Positions 44,704 through 53,289 of a DNA stretch of 64,000 nt are shown in pieces. The position numbers were made by a program, and so were the translations under genes. Location: positions 620,001 to 684,000 of the forward strand of contig CP115556.1 in assembly GCA_030168595.1 (NCBI GenBank), written 5' to 3'. Under the pieces are notes generated by a model. That model worked only from the letters and a program-made list of their open reading frames with translations. It ran no database searches and was not told the origin of the DNA. The stretch's first letter is position 1. Each line of letters opens with the position of its first letter. The DNA comes from Methanomassiliicoccales archaeon LGM-DZ1. GTDB taxonomy: Archaea; Thermoplasmatota; Thermoplasmata; Methanomassiliicoccales; Methanomethylophilaceae.

Positions 44704-44831
44704 CATATGCTTCCGCAATCGTCAAGCGCCGTATTAAATCCAACCATCCGGAGGCCCCTGACATTGTACGAGCGACTCTGCCGGCGGTCGGACCTGATTC
44801 ACTTTTTTATACGGACCGCGATGGGTCCCTT

Positions 44832-45941
44832 ATGGCAGGAAGCGACAAGACTTTGGATAGATCGAGCTATGTCGACGCCCTCATGGAGATGTCCGGCGAC
44901 GGCAAGATCAAGATCGTCTGCGGGATGCGCGGGGTCGGCAAGACCGAGATCATGAAGCAGCTGATGGCAAGGCTGAAGGAGGCCAAGAAGGACTGTGTCT
45001 ACATCGATGCGGAATCCGCCGACTTCCTGGAGGTCGATTACACCGATGCCCTCATGAAGAAGATCTCAGAGGCCGCCGGCAGCGGCCCGATGACCGTCAT
45101 CGTCGATGAGATCTCCCAGATCGGCGGCTGGACGGCAGCGCTGTACAACCTCACCCGCAGCGGGAAGCTGGAATTCTACGTCACATCGTCCGTGGACCCC
45201 TCCGATGTCCTGAAAGGCGCCTCGATCGCCAAGGACTACGAGCTGCTGACCGTCCGCCCGCTCTCGCTCCGCGAGTTCATGGACCTGAACGGGATCGCGG
45301 GCGAGAGCAACGGAGCGGAGCTCTACCGCATCTACGGCGGCATGCCCTGCGTCAGGACGTCCATGGGCCCGACCGGTGCCCGCAGGGCCCTGAGGTCCCT
45401 GTACTTCGAGATCCTCTACAACGCCCTCGATAAAGGCGCCGACGCCGCAGATATCCGCTGCTTCGCGGATTACATCATGGAGCACATCGGAGAGAGCATC
45501 TCCAAAGAGGACCTCAAGGGATTCCTGGACAGGAGGGGGATGGGCACCAAGAAGCTGATCGAGGGGCTGGAGCGCTCCTATCTCGTCAAGGCGTTCGCCC
45601 CCGGCATGTTCAAAGGGTCCGATTACAGGTTCTACGCGGCCGATATCGGTCTCAGGAACTCCCTTCCCGGGGTCAGGAGGGACTGGAAGGCCGAGACCGA
45701 GAACATCATCTTCGATGAGCTCGTCAGGCGCGGGCAGGAACCGGAGGCCGGCAAGGGCGACGGCGAGTCCCTGAAATCCAAGGGGATCGACGGCATCGCC
45801 GCGACCTACATCATCACTGACTCGCCTGTCTTGGACACCGAGATCCAGTCCGGCCTGAGGTCGGGCAGGACCGTGCAAATTGTCCCGGAGACCGAGGAGC
45901 ACAGAGGGACCAAGCTCTCCGCGTTCATGCTCGTAGAGTGA
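44832..45941 (+). CDS. AAA_14/DUF4143-type ATPase
   Basis: 369 residues. Walker A is CGMRGVGKTEI (about 32-42), Walker B TVIVDEISQIGGW (about 90), with a sensor-like FYVTSSVDPSD. The later LRPLSLREFMDL-like segment and GGMPCV are hallmarks of the DUF4143 family, with a C-terminal winged-helix/nuclease-like half. These ATPases are numerous in host-associated anaerobes; their role is unclear. The 3' end overlaps the convergent Fic gene by 136 bases. A TATA-like TTTTTTATACGG lies about 25 bases ahead of the start. Confidence 0.8.
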   Translation: MAGSDKTLDRSSYVDALMEMSGDGKIKIVCGMRGVGKTEIMKQLMARLKEAKKDCVYIDAESADFLEVDYTDALMKKISEAAGSGPMTVIVDEISQIGGWTAALYNLTRSGKLEFYVTSSVDPSDVLKGASIAKDYELLTVRPLSLREFMDLNGIAGESNGAELYRIYGGMPCVRTSMGPTGARRALRSLYFEILYNALDKGADAADIRCFADYIMEHIGESISKEDLKGFLDRRGMGTKKLIEGLERSYLVKAFAPGMFKGSDYRFYAADIGLRNSLPGVRRDWKAETENIIFDELVRRGQEPEAGKGDGESLKSKGIDGIAATYIITDSPVLDTEIQSGLRSGRTVQIVPETEEHRGTKLSAFMLVE

Positions 45942-47374
45942 ACCCGGGAGCCGTGCGGCCCCGCAATTCCCTTCAAGGTCATCAGCGGAAACCGTTTGAT
46001 GGCCTTGGAAAAGAAGTCTGGGTCAGTCAGCGGCCTCTCGGCTGACTGCCGAACAGCATCTATGTCCTGCCGATTCGGCATCGTATCGGCAGGGCATCGG
46101 ATCTTCTTCCCGGACCAGGAATAGACTTTCATGTTGACTTCTTTCCCGGTCTCGGTCAGAAGACCCAGGCCGATCAGGGTCTTGATGTCCGCTCTGGCGG
46201 TGTTCAAGGATACATTGTATTGATTTTCGATAGATTTCACTGTGATAAAGCCGCCGCCCATCAGGTCTGCAAGCACCTTTATCTGCCTGTCATTGAGGCC
46301 GCGACCGGACGATTCCGCCCTGGCCGCACGTTCTTCTTCGGTCTTCCTTCTGAGATATCCCTTGAACCGGTCCATGGACTCCCTGAGGGCTTTCAGATTG
46401 TACAGGATGAAATACGTTATGTCGTTGCCGTCTGTTTCCCCTAAGACATATGATTCCTCATACCCTCCCTTATGGTCCTTGATATATCTGGACAGGGCAA
46501 GGTATTCCATGACCCGATATCCGCTCTTCAGCTCGTACCAGTAGAACAGAGCGCGCGCGACACGCCCGTTGCCGTCTTCGAACGGATGGATGAAAGCGAT
46601 CGCATAATGCAGGATTATCCCCTTGATCGCAGGATGCAGGAACCCGCTCTCATCGTTGATGAAATCGCACAGCTGCTGTACGGACGGCCCTATCTCTTCC
46701 TTGGGTATCGGCTGATGGAACACCTCCCCGGTAAGAGGATCCTGCACAACGACATTGTCGTTATCGCGGAACCTGCCTTTGTGCTTCTCATCCATGGTCC
46801 CTTCAGCGACGATCCTGTGTATGTCCCTGATAAGGTCCGGCGTAAGCTGCTGCCCGATGCGGTCCTTGATGAACATCATGGCCCTGTAGTTGTTGACTAT
46901 CATCCTTTCCGACTTGTCTTTCGGACGGCTGTTCCTGCGCAGCATCTCCTTCGCTTTATCGGCGGCAGTTGCCGCACCTTCCATCTGGCTGGATGCGATG
47001 GATTCTTCCATAAGCGAATTGACAGAGTAGCAAACATCGCTGCGAAGTCCCGCAGTATCTGAGAACGGCCACGCCGCGGCCCTGACGTCGAATTCGCGGA
47101 GCATCTTCAGGATCCTGTCGGATATGCAATAGCGATACCGGGTCGTCCCGAATACGAGGGTATTGCTGCTGCCCATACGAACCAATTTCATCCTGGCCCA
47201 TACGGTGTCCGGATCGAATTTCCCGGTATCCCTGAGACAGACTTCCGACCAGTGAAGGTATTTTCCGTTGAACTCTTCGGCATACTTCCCGGCCTCTTCG
47301 GAAAGAACGTCTTTGATCTTCTGCTCATCCGATAACACAGTTTCGGTTTTCGGAGGATCCCTGGGCAGATGCAT
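45806..47374 (-). CDS. Fic/DOC family protein with winged-helix C-terminal part
   Basis: 522 residues. The Fic motif HPFEDGNGRVAR lies at about residue 270, preceded by an inhibitory-helix-like SSQMEGA segment (about 132) of the (S/T)xxxE(G/N) type, so it is probably a self-inhibited class II Fic AMP transferase. A winged helix follows (LTLNTARADIKTLIGLGLL-like, about 395). The last 45 residues are antisense to the ATPase gene and lack coding character, so the ancestral stop was likely lost. A perfect dyad lies just upstream and may be its operator. Confidence 0.82.
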   Translation of the reverse strand: MHLPRDPPKTETVLSDEQKIKDVLSEEAGKYAEEFNGKYLHWSEVCLRDTGKFDPDTVWARMKLVRMGSSNTLVFGTTRYRYCISDRILKMLREFDVRAAAWPFSDTAGLRSDVCYSVNSLMEESIASSQMEGAATAADKAKEMLRRNSRPKDKSERMIVNNYRAMMFIKDRIGQQLTPDLIRDIHRIVAEGTMDEKHKGRFRDNDNVVVQDPLTGEVFHQPIPKEEIGPSVQQLCDFINDESGFLHPAIKGIILHYAIAFIHPFEDGNGRVARALFYWYELKSGYRVMEYLALSRYIKDHKGGYEESYVLGETDGNDITYFILYNLKALRESMDRFKGYLRRKTEEERAARAESSGRGLNDRQIKVLADLMGGGFITVKSIENQYNVSLNTARADIKTLIGLGLLTETGKEVNMKVYSWSGKKIRCPADTMPNRQDIDAVRQSAERPLTDPDFFSKAIKRFPLMTLKGIAGPHGSRVHSTSMNAESLVPLCSSVSGTICTVLPDLRPDWISVSKTGESVMM

Positions 47375-47405
47375 GATATGTCATGGCAGACTGATTATAA
47401 ATCCC

Positions 47406-47429
47406 TACCAATTTGATATTGAATTGGTA
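47406..47429 (-). promoter_or_regulatory. Palindromic operator-like site upstream of the Fic gene
   Basis: TACCAATT (47406-47413) and AATTGGTA (47422-47429) form perfect 8-bp arms around TGATATTG. It ends 32 bases before the Fic start codon and next to a TATA-like TTTATAAT (minus strand). It may bind the Fic protein's own winged helix. Confidence 0.5.
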
Positions 47430-47625
47430 TGTTATTGGCAGGGAAGGCCACGTGAATCCATGACGGCCTTTCATCAGTTTTCGGAACTGCAAACGCATCC
47501 GCAGAACAGAACTCCGTCGCCGAAAGGAACCTGGCATGAGAAATAACGATATCTGGGTCAATCGGCAGGATGCATCCGCATCGATCGCGCAGATTGCACC
47601 GGAACAAAATCAGAGTTAGTTAAAA

Positions 47626-47712
47626 TGGTGCAAGGGACGTGATTTGAACACGCGGACCGCTAGGGACTAGCCCCTCAAGCTAGCGTCGTTGGCCATGCTT
47701 GACTACCCTTGC
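47626..47712 (-). tRNA. tRNA-Leu (anticodon GAG)
   Basis: A class II tRNA with a long variable arm on the minus strand. Acceptor GCAAGGG pairs with CCCTTGC, followed by discriminator A and an encoded CCA (47626-47628). Anticodon stem CTAGC/GCTAG encloses loop TTGAGGG, giving GAG (reads CUC and CUU). The T loop is TTCAAAT. No intron. The encoded CCA differs from tRNA-Arg in this window, which lacks it. Confidence 0.92.
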
Positions 47713-47859
47713 AACAGGTTTCTGGGATACATGACTTATTTATAATCCTTGCGTTGAAGGCCCGAAGATTCCCCGTATTCCCAGTAATTCTGATGCCGTG
47801 AAGCTTCCCGATATCGGCCGTGAAATGATCCTTCGGCGGCCGCCGGCTTCTCATCAAAG

Positions 47860-47867
47860 ATAAATAT
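47860..47867 (+). promoter_or_regulatory. TATA box of the RNase P RNA gene
   Basis: ATAAATAT lies 24-31 bases upstream of the inferred RNA 5' end at 47891, the standard archaeal spacing. Confidence 0.5.
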
Positions 47868-47890
47868 CCAGTATGCGGATGGGGAAACGT

Positions 47891-48189
47891 CAATAGAGAG
47901 AGGACGGCTGACGGTAGGGCTTCGGCCCGGCCGAGGAAGTTCCCTCCTCCGCGGGCAGGACGAGCCGGGAAATCCGGCAGGGCGAGAGCCCTGGCAAGGG
48001 CCCAGAAACGACACAGTTCCGGTAAATCAGGATGATCCGTATGTCGGTGACGTTCCCGGAGATATGGTGAAACGGCGACTCCTCGTCGGAGCAAGCTCGC
48101 ACAACCGGGATGACATGCCTGTGACCGGTGGGTAGAGTGCGTTAGTTGAATGCCGTCTGAAACAGAAGGGGGGCTACTACTCTCAATTG
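47891..48189 (+). ncRNA. rnpB: RNase P RNA
   Basis: Ends were set by a P1 helix: CAATAGAGAG (47891-47900) pairs with CTCTCAATTG (48180-48189), nine of ten positions. Inside are the conserved blocks of archaeal RNase P RNA: GAGGAAGTTCCC near 47934, CAGAAACGACAC near 48003, GGTAGAGTGC in the 3' domain, and ACAGAAGGGGGGCTACTACT before the 3' P1 strand. It is the catalytic RNA that trims tRNA 5' leaders. It lies next to tRNA-Leu on the opposite strand and ahead of the HAD gene. Confidence 0.88.
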
Positions 48190-48252
48190 ACACTTCCGCC
48201 GGTGCGCCCGGCGGACCGATTTCCATTATAAGCCCAAGGAGCATTCCGGTTC

Positions 48253-48933
48253 ATGGCTCTCGATCCTTCTATAAAGGCCGTCGGATTCGATATGGACGGC
48301 ACGTTCATGCACACGAAAGTGGACTATCCGAAGCTGTCCCGCGTAGTGTATGACGAATTCGAGAACCTCGGGGTCCCGGAGGACGTCCTCCTCACCGACA
48401 ACTACAAGCTCACCATGGACAGGGGCATCGAATGGCTCAGGACCCACGGAGGCTCGGAGCACATCCCCGGGATCAACGAGCGCATAGGCAGAAGGGCGAC
48501 CGAGATCGAGATGGAGAACGCGGCCATCGCCGTCCCCTACCCCGGAGCGGTCGAGGTCCTCGACATGCTCATAAGCAAAGGGTACAGGGTGGGGATCCTG
48601 ACCAGGGGAGGCCGCAGATACGCTACCACCGTCCTCGGAGAGGCCGGAGTGCTCAGGAAGTTCAACGCTATCGTGGCCAGGGACGATTATCCGGAGGAGG
48701 AGGCTAAGCCGAACCCTCTCGCCATGGACCACCTCGCCGCCGCTCTGGGCGTGAAGAGCCGCGAGATACTGTATCTCGGCGACGGCATCGTCGACTTCAT
48801 GACCGCCGATGCCTCTGGAGCGTCGTTCATCGGCGTCGAGACCGGTCCCAACAGCGCGGATATGTGGCACAAGAAGGTCGGCTGGGATATCCGCATCATC
48901 CCGAGTGTTGCCGAGCTGAAGGACCTAATCTGA
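48253..48933 (+). CDS. HAD family hydrolase (phosphoglycolate phosphatase-like)
   Basis: 226 residues. HAD motif I is GFDMDGTFMH (about 11-20), motif II GILTRGG, motif III lysine around AKPNPLAM, and motif IV LGDGIVDFMTA. The helical cap between motifs I and II makes it a class I HAD. These enzymes remove phosphate from small metabolites such as 2-phosphoglycolate; the substrate is not readable. It starts 63 bases after RNase P RNA. Confidence 0.85.
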   Translation: MALDPSIKAVGFDMDGTFMHTKVDYPKLSRVVYDEFENLGVPEDVLLTDNYKLTMDRGIEWLRTHGGSEHIPGINERIGRRATEIEMENAAIAVPYPGAVEVLDMLISKGYRVGILTRGGRRYATTVLGEAGVLRKFNAIVARDDYPEEEAKPNPLAMDHLAAALGVKSREILYLGDGIVDFMTADASGASFIGVETGPNSADMWHKKVGWDIRIIPSVAELKDLI

Positions 48934-49016
48934 GCGGCCCGCCTGATGCAGGCTCTCCGACGGGATTCTGAATGCACTTCGGCGTCCGTTTTTCTATTCT
49001 CTTCGGATGCCGAATT

Positions 49017-49093
49017 GATTCATAGATTATTCGTTTATGAATCATTTATATAGTTTTCAACCAAATTTGATATAAACAATTGTTAATTGGTTG
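49017..49093 (+). promoter_or_regulatory. Two dyads and TATA box ahead of the methyl-transfer operon
   Basis: Dyad 1: GATTCATA (49017-49024) / TATGAATC (49036-49043), perfect arms with an 11-base spacer, just upstream of the TATA box TTTATATAG (about 49045-49053). Dyad 2: CAACCAA (49058-49064) / TTGGTTG (49087-49093), around the expected transcription start. The leader to ATG 49190 is then about 110 bases, unusually long for an archaeal mRNA. This points to regulated expression. Confidence 0.55.
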
Positions 49094-49189
49094 GATATCT
49101 CATTCATCCACAGTCATCATTAAATAACTATTGTTAAATTCATATTCTAATAATTCGCAAACAAATATGCGATTAAGAATAGTGATGAA

Positions 49190-49831
49190 ATGGCTGACAA
49201 AGAAGAGATAATCGGAAGGCTCACATCCTCCGTACAGAACTACAAGAGAGCTGATGCGGCGCAGGCCGCGCGCGATGCCCTGGATGCGGGCGTAGATCCT
49301 CTCGAAGCGATCAACGACGGGCTCCTCAGGGGGATGACGGTCGTCGGAGACCAATTCAGCAGGCACAAGGCGTTCCTGCCCCAGCTGCTTACCGCCGCAG
49401 CGGCGATGTACGGGGCCCTGGACATCCTGCTCCCGGCGATTCCTGTCGGGGAGCACAGGGAGACCAAGACGGTCACCCTCGCAGTGGTCGAAGGAGACGT
49501 GCACGACATCGGCAAAAATATCGTCAAGACCCTTTTGACTGCTGGCGGTTTCGAGGTCCATGACCTAGGAAAAGACGTTTCCGCAGAGGACATCGCGGAT
49601 ACTGCCCAGAGCAGCGGTTCCACCGCGATCGCCCTGAGCGCTCTCATGACCACTACGATGTTCAAGATGAAGGACACGATCGACCTGCTCGAGGAGAACG
49701 GCTACCGCGACAATGTGAAGATAAGCATAGGCGGCGCCCCTACATCGCCGGCTTTCGCAAAGGACATCGGGGCCGACCACTGGGACAGGAACGCGCAGGA
49801 CATCGTCAGATGGCTGAAGGAGAGTGCCTGA
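49190..49831 (+). CDS. Corrinoid protein of a methyltransferase system (MtbC/MttC-like)
   Basis: 213 residues. The N-terminal helical cap domain (to about 85, with DPLEAINDGLLRGM) is followed by the B12-binding Rossmann domain. EGDVHDIGKNIV (about 103) provides the axial histidine of the DxHxxG motif, then ALSALMTTT and SIGGAPTSP. It carries the methyl group on cobalt between two methyltransferases. It is the first gene of the operon, and its stop abuts the UroD-type gene (TGAATG). No MttB/MtbB/MtmB gene with internal TAG is next to it. Confidence 0.92.
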   Translation: MADKEEIIGRLTSSVQNYKRADAAQAARDALDAGVDPLEAINDGLLRGMTVVGDQFSRHKAFLPQLLTAAAAMYGALDILLPAIPVGEHRETKTVTLAVVEGDVHDIGKNIVKTLLTAGGFEVHDLGKDVSAEDIADTAQSSGSTAIALSALMTTTMFKMKDTIDLLEENGYRDNVKISIGGAPTSPAFAKDIGADHWDRNAQDIVRWLKESA

Positions 49832-50953
49832 ATGGCCCGCAAGATGAACCACCTGGAAAGGGCCTCGGCAGCCCTGGCCGATGAAGATGCAGACAGGCTG
49901 ACCGTCTATCCCATCGCCTGCGGCGTCTCGAGAAGGCTCATCGGGAACGGGAAGACCACATACAGGGAATGGTGCCAGAGCCCCGAGAAATTCGCAGAGG
50001 GGTTCGTGGCCGCCCAGAAGGCCTTCGATCTCGATTTCTCCATCGGGCTGATGGACCTCTCGGTCATTGCCGGCGACTTCGGCGCAGGAGTGAGGTTCGA
50101 CGAGGAGAACACGCCCTTTGTGGACAAGCCCCTGATCAAAAACCTGGAGGATTACGACAGGCTGGAAGAACCGGACCCTGAGAAGGGGAGGACCAACGTC
50201 ATAATCGAGGGCAGCAGGCTGGTCGCCGAGAGGCTCGGGAATGAGGTCATCACCTCAGCGTTCCTCGAGGGGCCTCTCCTGGTGCTCAGCCAGTCAGCCG
50301 GGGCAGAGAAGCTGTTCTTCGACTCGTTCGAGGAGCCGGACACAGTCAAAAGAGCGCTCAGGACGGTCACGGAGTACGAGAAGAAGATCGTCCGCAGACT
50401 GGGGGCCACAGGCACCAATGCAATCTGCTGGGACTACCTCTGGGCCAACTATTCCTGCCTGGACGACGCGGAGTACGGGGATCTCGAAGGCGACGTCTTC
50501 GCGCCGGAGCTCAACGAGGAGACCAGAAGAAACGGGATGGCCGTAGCCATCCACAACTGCGCCGACCTCCCCCATCTGGATACCCAGGTGAAGAAGTTCA
50601 GGCCGTCGATCTACTCGATGGCATACTATCCCCTGATCGAAGGATCGAAGACCGCTTCGCAGGTCATCGACGGAGGATACGCCGACAATACCCTCATCGC
50701 CGGGAACCTCGACCCCCAGCTCTTCGAGCGCGGGACCGTCCAGCAGGTCGACGAAGCCACGCGGGCACTGTGCCAGGAGGCCAAGACTGCGCTGTGCAGG
50801 AGGGGACTCAGGTCCAGGTACTGCATCGCGAGCGGATGCGAGGTGCCCCCTACCACGACCTGCAGGCTGGAGAACATCAAGGCGGTATCGGACGCCGTCA
50901 AGAGATACGGAACCCTGGGCGAGCGATCCCAGGGATCCGGGAGGACGGTATGA
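49832..50953 (+). CDS. UroD-family methyltransferase, probable MT1 or MT2 of the operon
   Basis: 373 residues. Zinc-ligand motifs are AIHNCADLPH (about 245, His and Cys) and SGCEVPP (about 335, Cys), as in MtaA/MtbA and in UroD-type demethylating methyltransferases. The N terminus HLERASAALADEDADRLTVYP is related to, but clearly different from, the 41296 protein. With a dedicated corrinoid protein next to it, it could be the substrate-specific methyltransferase for an O- or S-methyl compound, or the CoM-loading enzyme. The sequence alone does not decide. It overlaps the next gene by four bases (ATGA). Confidence 0.82.
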   Translation: MARKMNHLERASAALADEDADRLTVYPIACGVSRRLIGNGKTTYREWCQSPEKFAEGFVAAQKAFDLDFSIGLMDLSVIAGDFGAGVRFDEENTPFVDKPLIKNLEDYDRLEEPDPEKGRTNVIIEGSRLVAERLGNEVITSAFLEGPLLVLSQSAGAEKLFFDSFEEPDTVKRALRTVTEYEKKIVRRLGATGTNAICWDYLWANYSCLDDAEYGDLEGDVFAPELNEETRRNGMAVAIHNCADLPHLDTQVKKFRPSIYSMAYYPLIEGSKTASQVIDGGYADNTLIAGNLDPQLFERGTVQQVDEATRALCQEAKTALCRRGLRSRYCIASGCEVPPTTTCRLENIKAVSDAVKRYGTLGERSQGSGRTV

Positions 50954-51264
50954 ACGGTTTCTTCAGAGCGATGGAGGCAGAGGGCTTCTCAGGCTGCGCT
51001 ACGGCATCGGTCAGGAAGATAGCCTGCCCGAACTGCGGCTTCCGCTTCTCCCTGGTCTATGCCCGCGCAGTGGCATGCAGGGGATGCCCGGAGGCCTGCA
51101 GGGGATGCCCCCAGGTGAGGTGTGCCAGATGCGATTCGGAGTTCCCTGTGGGGATCTCCCCCGACGTGAACGGGAAGGCCCAGGAGAGGACCCTGGCGGA
51201 CCACATATGCAGGATAGTCAACGAACACAACGAGAGCAGAGGAATAGAGACAGCGAACAGGTGA
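50950..51264 (+). CDS. Small protein with four CxxC motifs, candidate redox/metal partner
   Basis: 104 residues from ATG 50950. Four CxxC pairs (CPNC, CRGC, CRGC, CARC) lie at about residues 26-70, with further cysteines at about 16 and 91. CRGCPEACRGCPQVRCARC is dense enough for two zinc sites or Fe-S clusters. No known family recognised. It is coupled on both sides: ATGA overlap with the methyltransferase, and six bases before the ASKHA ATPase gene. RamA/RACo activators combine an Fe-S domain with an ASKHA domain in one chain; here these may be two proteins. Confidence 0.7.
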   Translation: MNGFFRAMEAEGFSGCATASVRKIACPNCGFRFSLVYARAVACRGCPEACRGCPQVRCARCDSEFPVGISPDVNGKAQERTLADHICRIVNEHNESRGIETANR

Positions 51265-51269
51265 ATGGA

Positions 51270-53282
51270 ATGGCAATAGGTCTGGGAATAGATACAGGCG
51301 GAACGTACACGGACAGCGTCATCCTCGATATGGACAGCAAGACAATACTGAGCAAGGCGAAAGCCCTGACAACGAGGAATGACCTGGCGATCGGAATCTC
51401 GGAGAGTATAGGGAAGCACGACAGGGATCTCCTGAAGAAGATCTCCCTGGTCTCCCTTTCCTCCACCCTGGCCACCAACTCGGTGGTCGAAGGGAAAGGA
51501 TGCCGCGCCGGGCTCATCTGCATCGGGAGGGGCTACGAAGGGCCGGTCGCCGCAGACGCTTATGCGCAGATCGCCGGATCCCACGACCTCAAAGGGAACG
51601 AGAAGATCCCCCTGGACGAAGAAGGTGCCAGGAAGGCACTGGAATCCATGAGGGGAAAGGTGGACTCGGTCGCCGTAACAGGCTATCTGAGCATCAGGAA
51701 TCCCGGACATGAGGACCGTGTGGCGGACCTCGCAAGGAAGATCCTGGATGTCCCGGTCGTTAGAGGGCATGACCTCTCCTCCGGCCTCGGGTTCAACGAG
51801 AGGACGACAACAGCACTGATGAACGCCCGCCTCATCCCTGTCATCGCCGACCTCATACGGTCAGTGAAGCAATCGCTGGCACAATACGGGATCGGCGCAC
51901 CTCTGATGATCGTGAAGGGGGACGGGACTGTCCTGAACGAAGAGACGGCCGCCGAGAGGCCGGTGGAGACTGTGCTGTCCGGTCCTGCATCGAGCCTGAC
52001 GGGAGCGAAGGCCCTGACGGGAGCGAAGGATGCGGTGATGATCGACATCGGCGGCACCACCACCGACATCGGGGTCCTGAGAGACGGCTTCCCCCGGCTC
52101 GAGAAGGAGGGGGCGCTCATCGCCGGGAAGAGGACCAGGGTCCTGGCCGCCGCCGTATCCACCTACGGCATCGGCGGAGACAGCAGGATCATCGTCAACG
52201 GCACCGCCATCGGCCTGACCCCTGTCCGCGTCATCCCGATATGCATCGCGGCGTCCAAATGGCCTCACGTGAAGGAGAGACTGAAGGCGATCTCCGAACG
52301 CGAGCCGAACCGTGCCGGCGAGACCGTCGAGGAGGAGAGCATCCTCCAGGAGACGGAGTTCTTCACGCCTGCCCGGCCGGTCACCACGGAGACCATGCAG
52401 GAGACTGACAGAAAGCTCCTGGAACTCATCGCGGACAGCCCTCTGACACTCGAGGAAGCGGGGGAGGCCATCGGCGTGCTCCCTTACTCGTTCAACGCCG
52501 CAAGGCTGGAGAAACTGGGTCTCGTGACCAGGATAGGCGTGACCCCCACCGACATACTCCGTGCCGAAGGCAGTTATGACGGTTACGACGGAGAGGCCTC
52601 TGACCTTGCAGTGAGATATCTGGCCAAGAAGGCAAGGCTCGGGAAGGAAGAGTTCATCTCGCAGGTCAAGGACGCCATCGAGACCAAGATCGCCGTGAGC
52701 CTGGTGAAGGACCTCATGCTCGAGGACGGAGGTTACGAGAAGCTCGGCCCCGCGGCCGAGGAACTCATCCGCAAGGCGATCTCCGGGAAGGACGGGAAGG
52801 ACTTCAGCGTGTTCCTGAAGCTGAACAAGCCCATCATCGGGATCGGCGCGCCGGTCGGCGCATGGCTTCCGAAAGTGGCGGAGATATTCAACACGCAGCT
52901 GATCCTCCCCGAGAACTCATCCGTGGGCAATGCCGTGGGCGCGGTATCCGGTTCTGTCTCCAAGACCGTCAGAGTGCACATCCAGCCCAGGGAGGGCTCG
53001 ATCGGTGCGGATCCGGCATCCGAGGTGTTCCTTGACGGCAGGAAGTACTCCTTCCCGACGTTCTCCGAGGCGCTGGCCTTCGCCGATGCCGAGGGCAGGA
53101 AGCACGCCGAGGAACTGGCCAGGGAATCGGGCGCGTCCAATGTGTACGTGGAGTCCGATGTAGAGAAGAAGACGTTCGGCACATCCTCAGACCCCGACGG
53201 GCGGATCCTGCTCGAGGCCGATGTGATCCTCAGGGCCACCGGCAAGCCCGATCTCCTCGAGGAGGCCGGGAACCCGGCCTGA
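51270..53282 (+). CDS. Hydantoinase-A-like ASKHA ATPase, candidate corrinoid reactivator
   Basis: 670 residues from ATG 51270, with an AGGTGA ribosome site. ASKHA signatures are GLGIDTGGTYTDSVI at the N terminus, IDIGGTTTDIGVLRDG (about 255) and a GNAVGAVSG segment (about 555), as in the HyuA/oxoprolinase A family. A winged-helix-like insertion (LTLEEAGEAIGVLPYSFNAA, about 395-415) splits the later part. HyuA proteins usually hydrolyse cyclic amides with an HyuB partner; none is here. Fourth place in a corrinoid methyltransferase operon suggests ATP-driven reactivation of Co(II) corrinoid, a role RamA fills elsewhere. That role is inferred. Confidence 0.75.
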   Translation: MAIGLGIDTGGTYTDSVILDMDSKTILSKAKALTTRNDLAIGISESIGKHDRDLLKKISLVSLSSTLATNSVVEGKGCRAGLICIGRGYEGPVAADAYAQIAGSHDLKGNEKIPLDEEGARKALESMRGKVDSVAVTGYLSIRNPGHEDRVADLARKILDVPVVRGHDLSSGLGFNERTTTALMNARLIPVIADLIRSVKQSLAQYGIGAPLMIVKGDGTVLNEETAAERPVETVLSGPASSLTGAKALTGAKDAVMIDIGGTTTDIGVLRDGFPRLEKEGALIAGKRTRVLAAAVSTYGIGGDSRIIVNGTAIGLTPVRVIPICIAASKWPHVKERLKAISEREPNRAGETVEEESILQETEFFTPARPVTTETMQETDRKLLELIADSPLTLEEAGEAIGVLPYSFNAARLEKLGLVTRIGVTPTDILRAEGSYDGYDGEASDLAVRYLAKKARLGKEEFISQVKDAIETKIAVSLVKDLMLEDGGYEKLGPAAEELIRKAISGKDGKDFSVFLKLNKPIIGIGAPVGAWLPKVAEIFNTQLILPENSSVGNAVGAVSGSVSKTVRVHIQPREGSIGADPASEVFLDGRKYSFPTFSEALAFADAEGRKHAEELARESGASNVYVESDVEKKTFGTSSDPDGRILLEADVILRATGKPDLLEEAGNPA

Positions 53283-53289
53283 GGAGCGG

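Noticed and set aside
51075-51269. A longer start for the HyuA-like protein
   Set aside because: The extra residues are a shifted reading of the Cys-rich gene. ATG 51270 has a good ribosome site and begins at the conserved GLGIDTGGT.
49190-53282. A pyrrolysine-containing methylamine methyltransferase (MttB/MtbB/MtmB) in the operon
   Set aside because: No TAG-interrupted TIM-barrel frame is seen in the operon or in the flanking gaps, which are too short to hold one.
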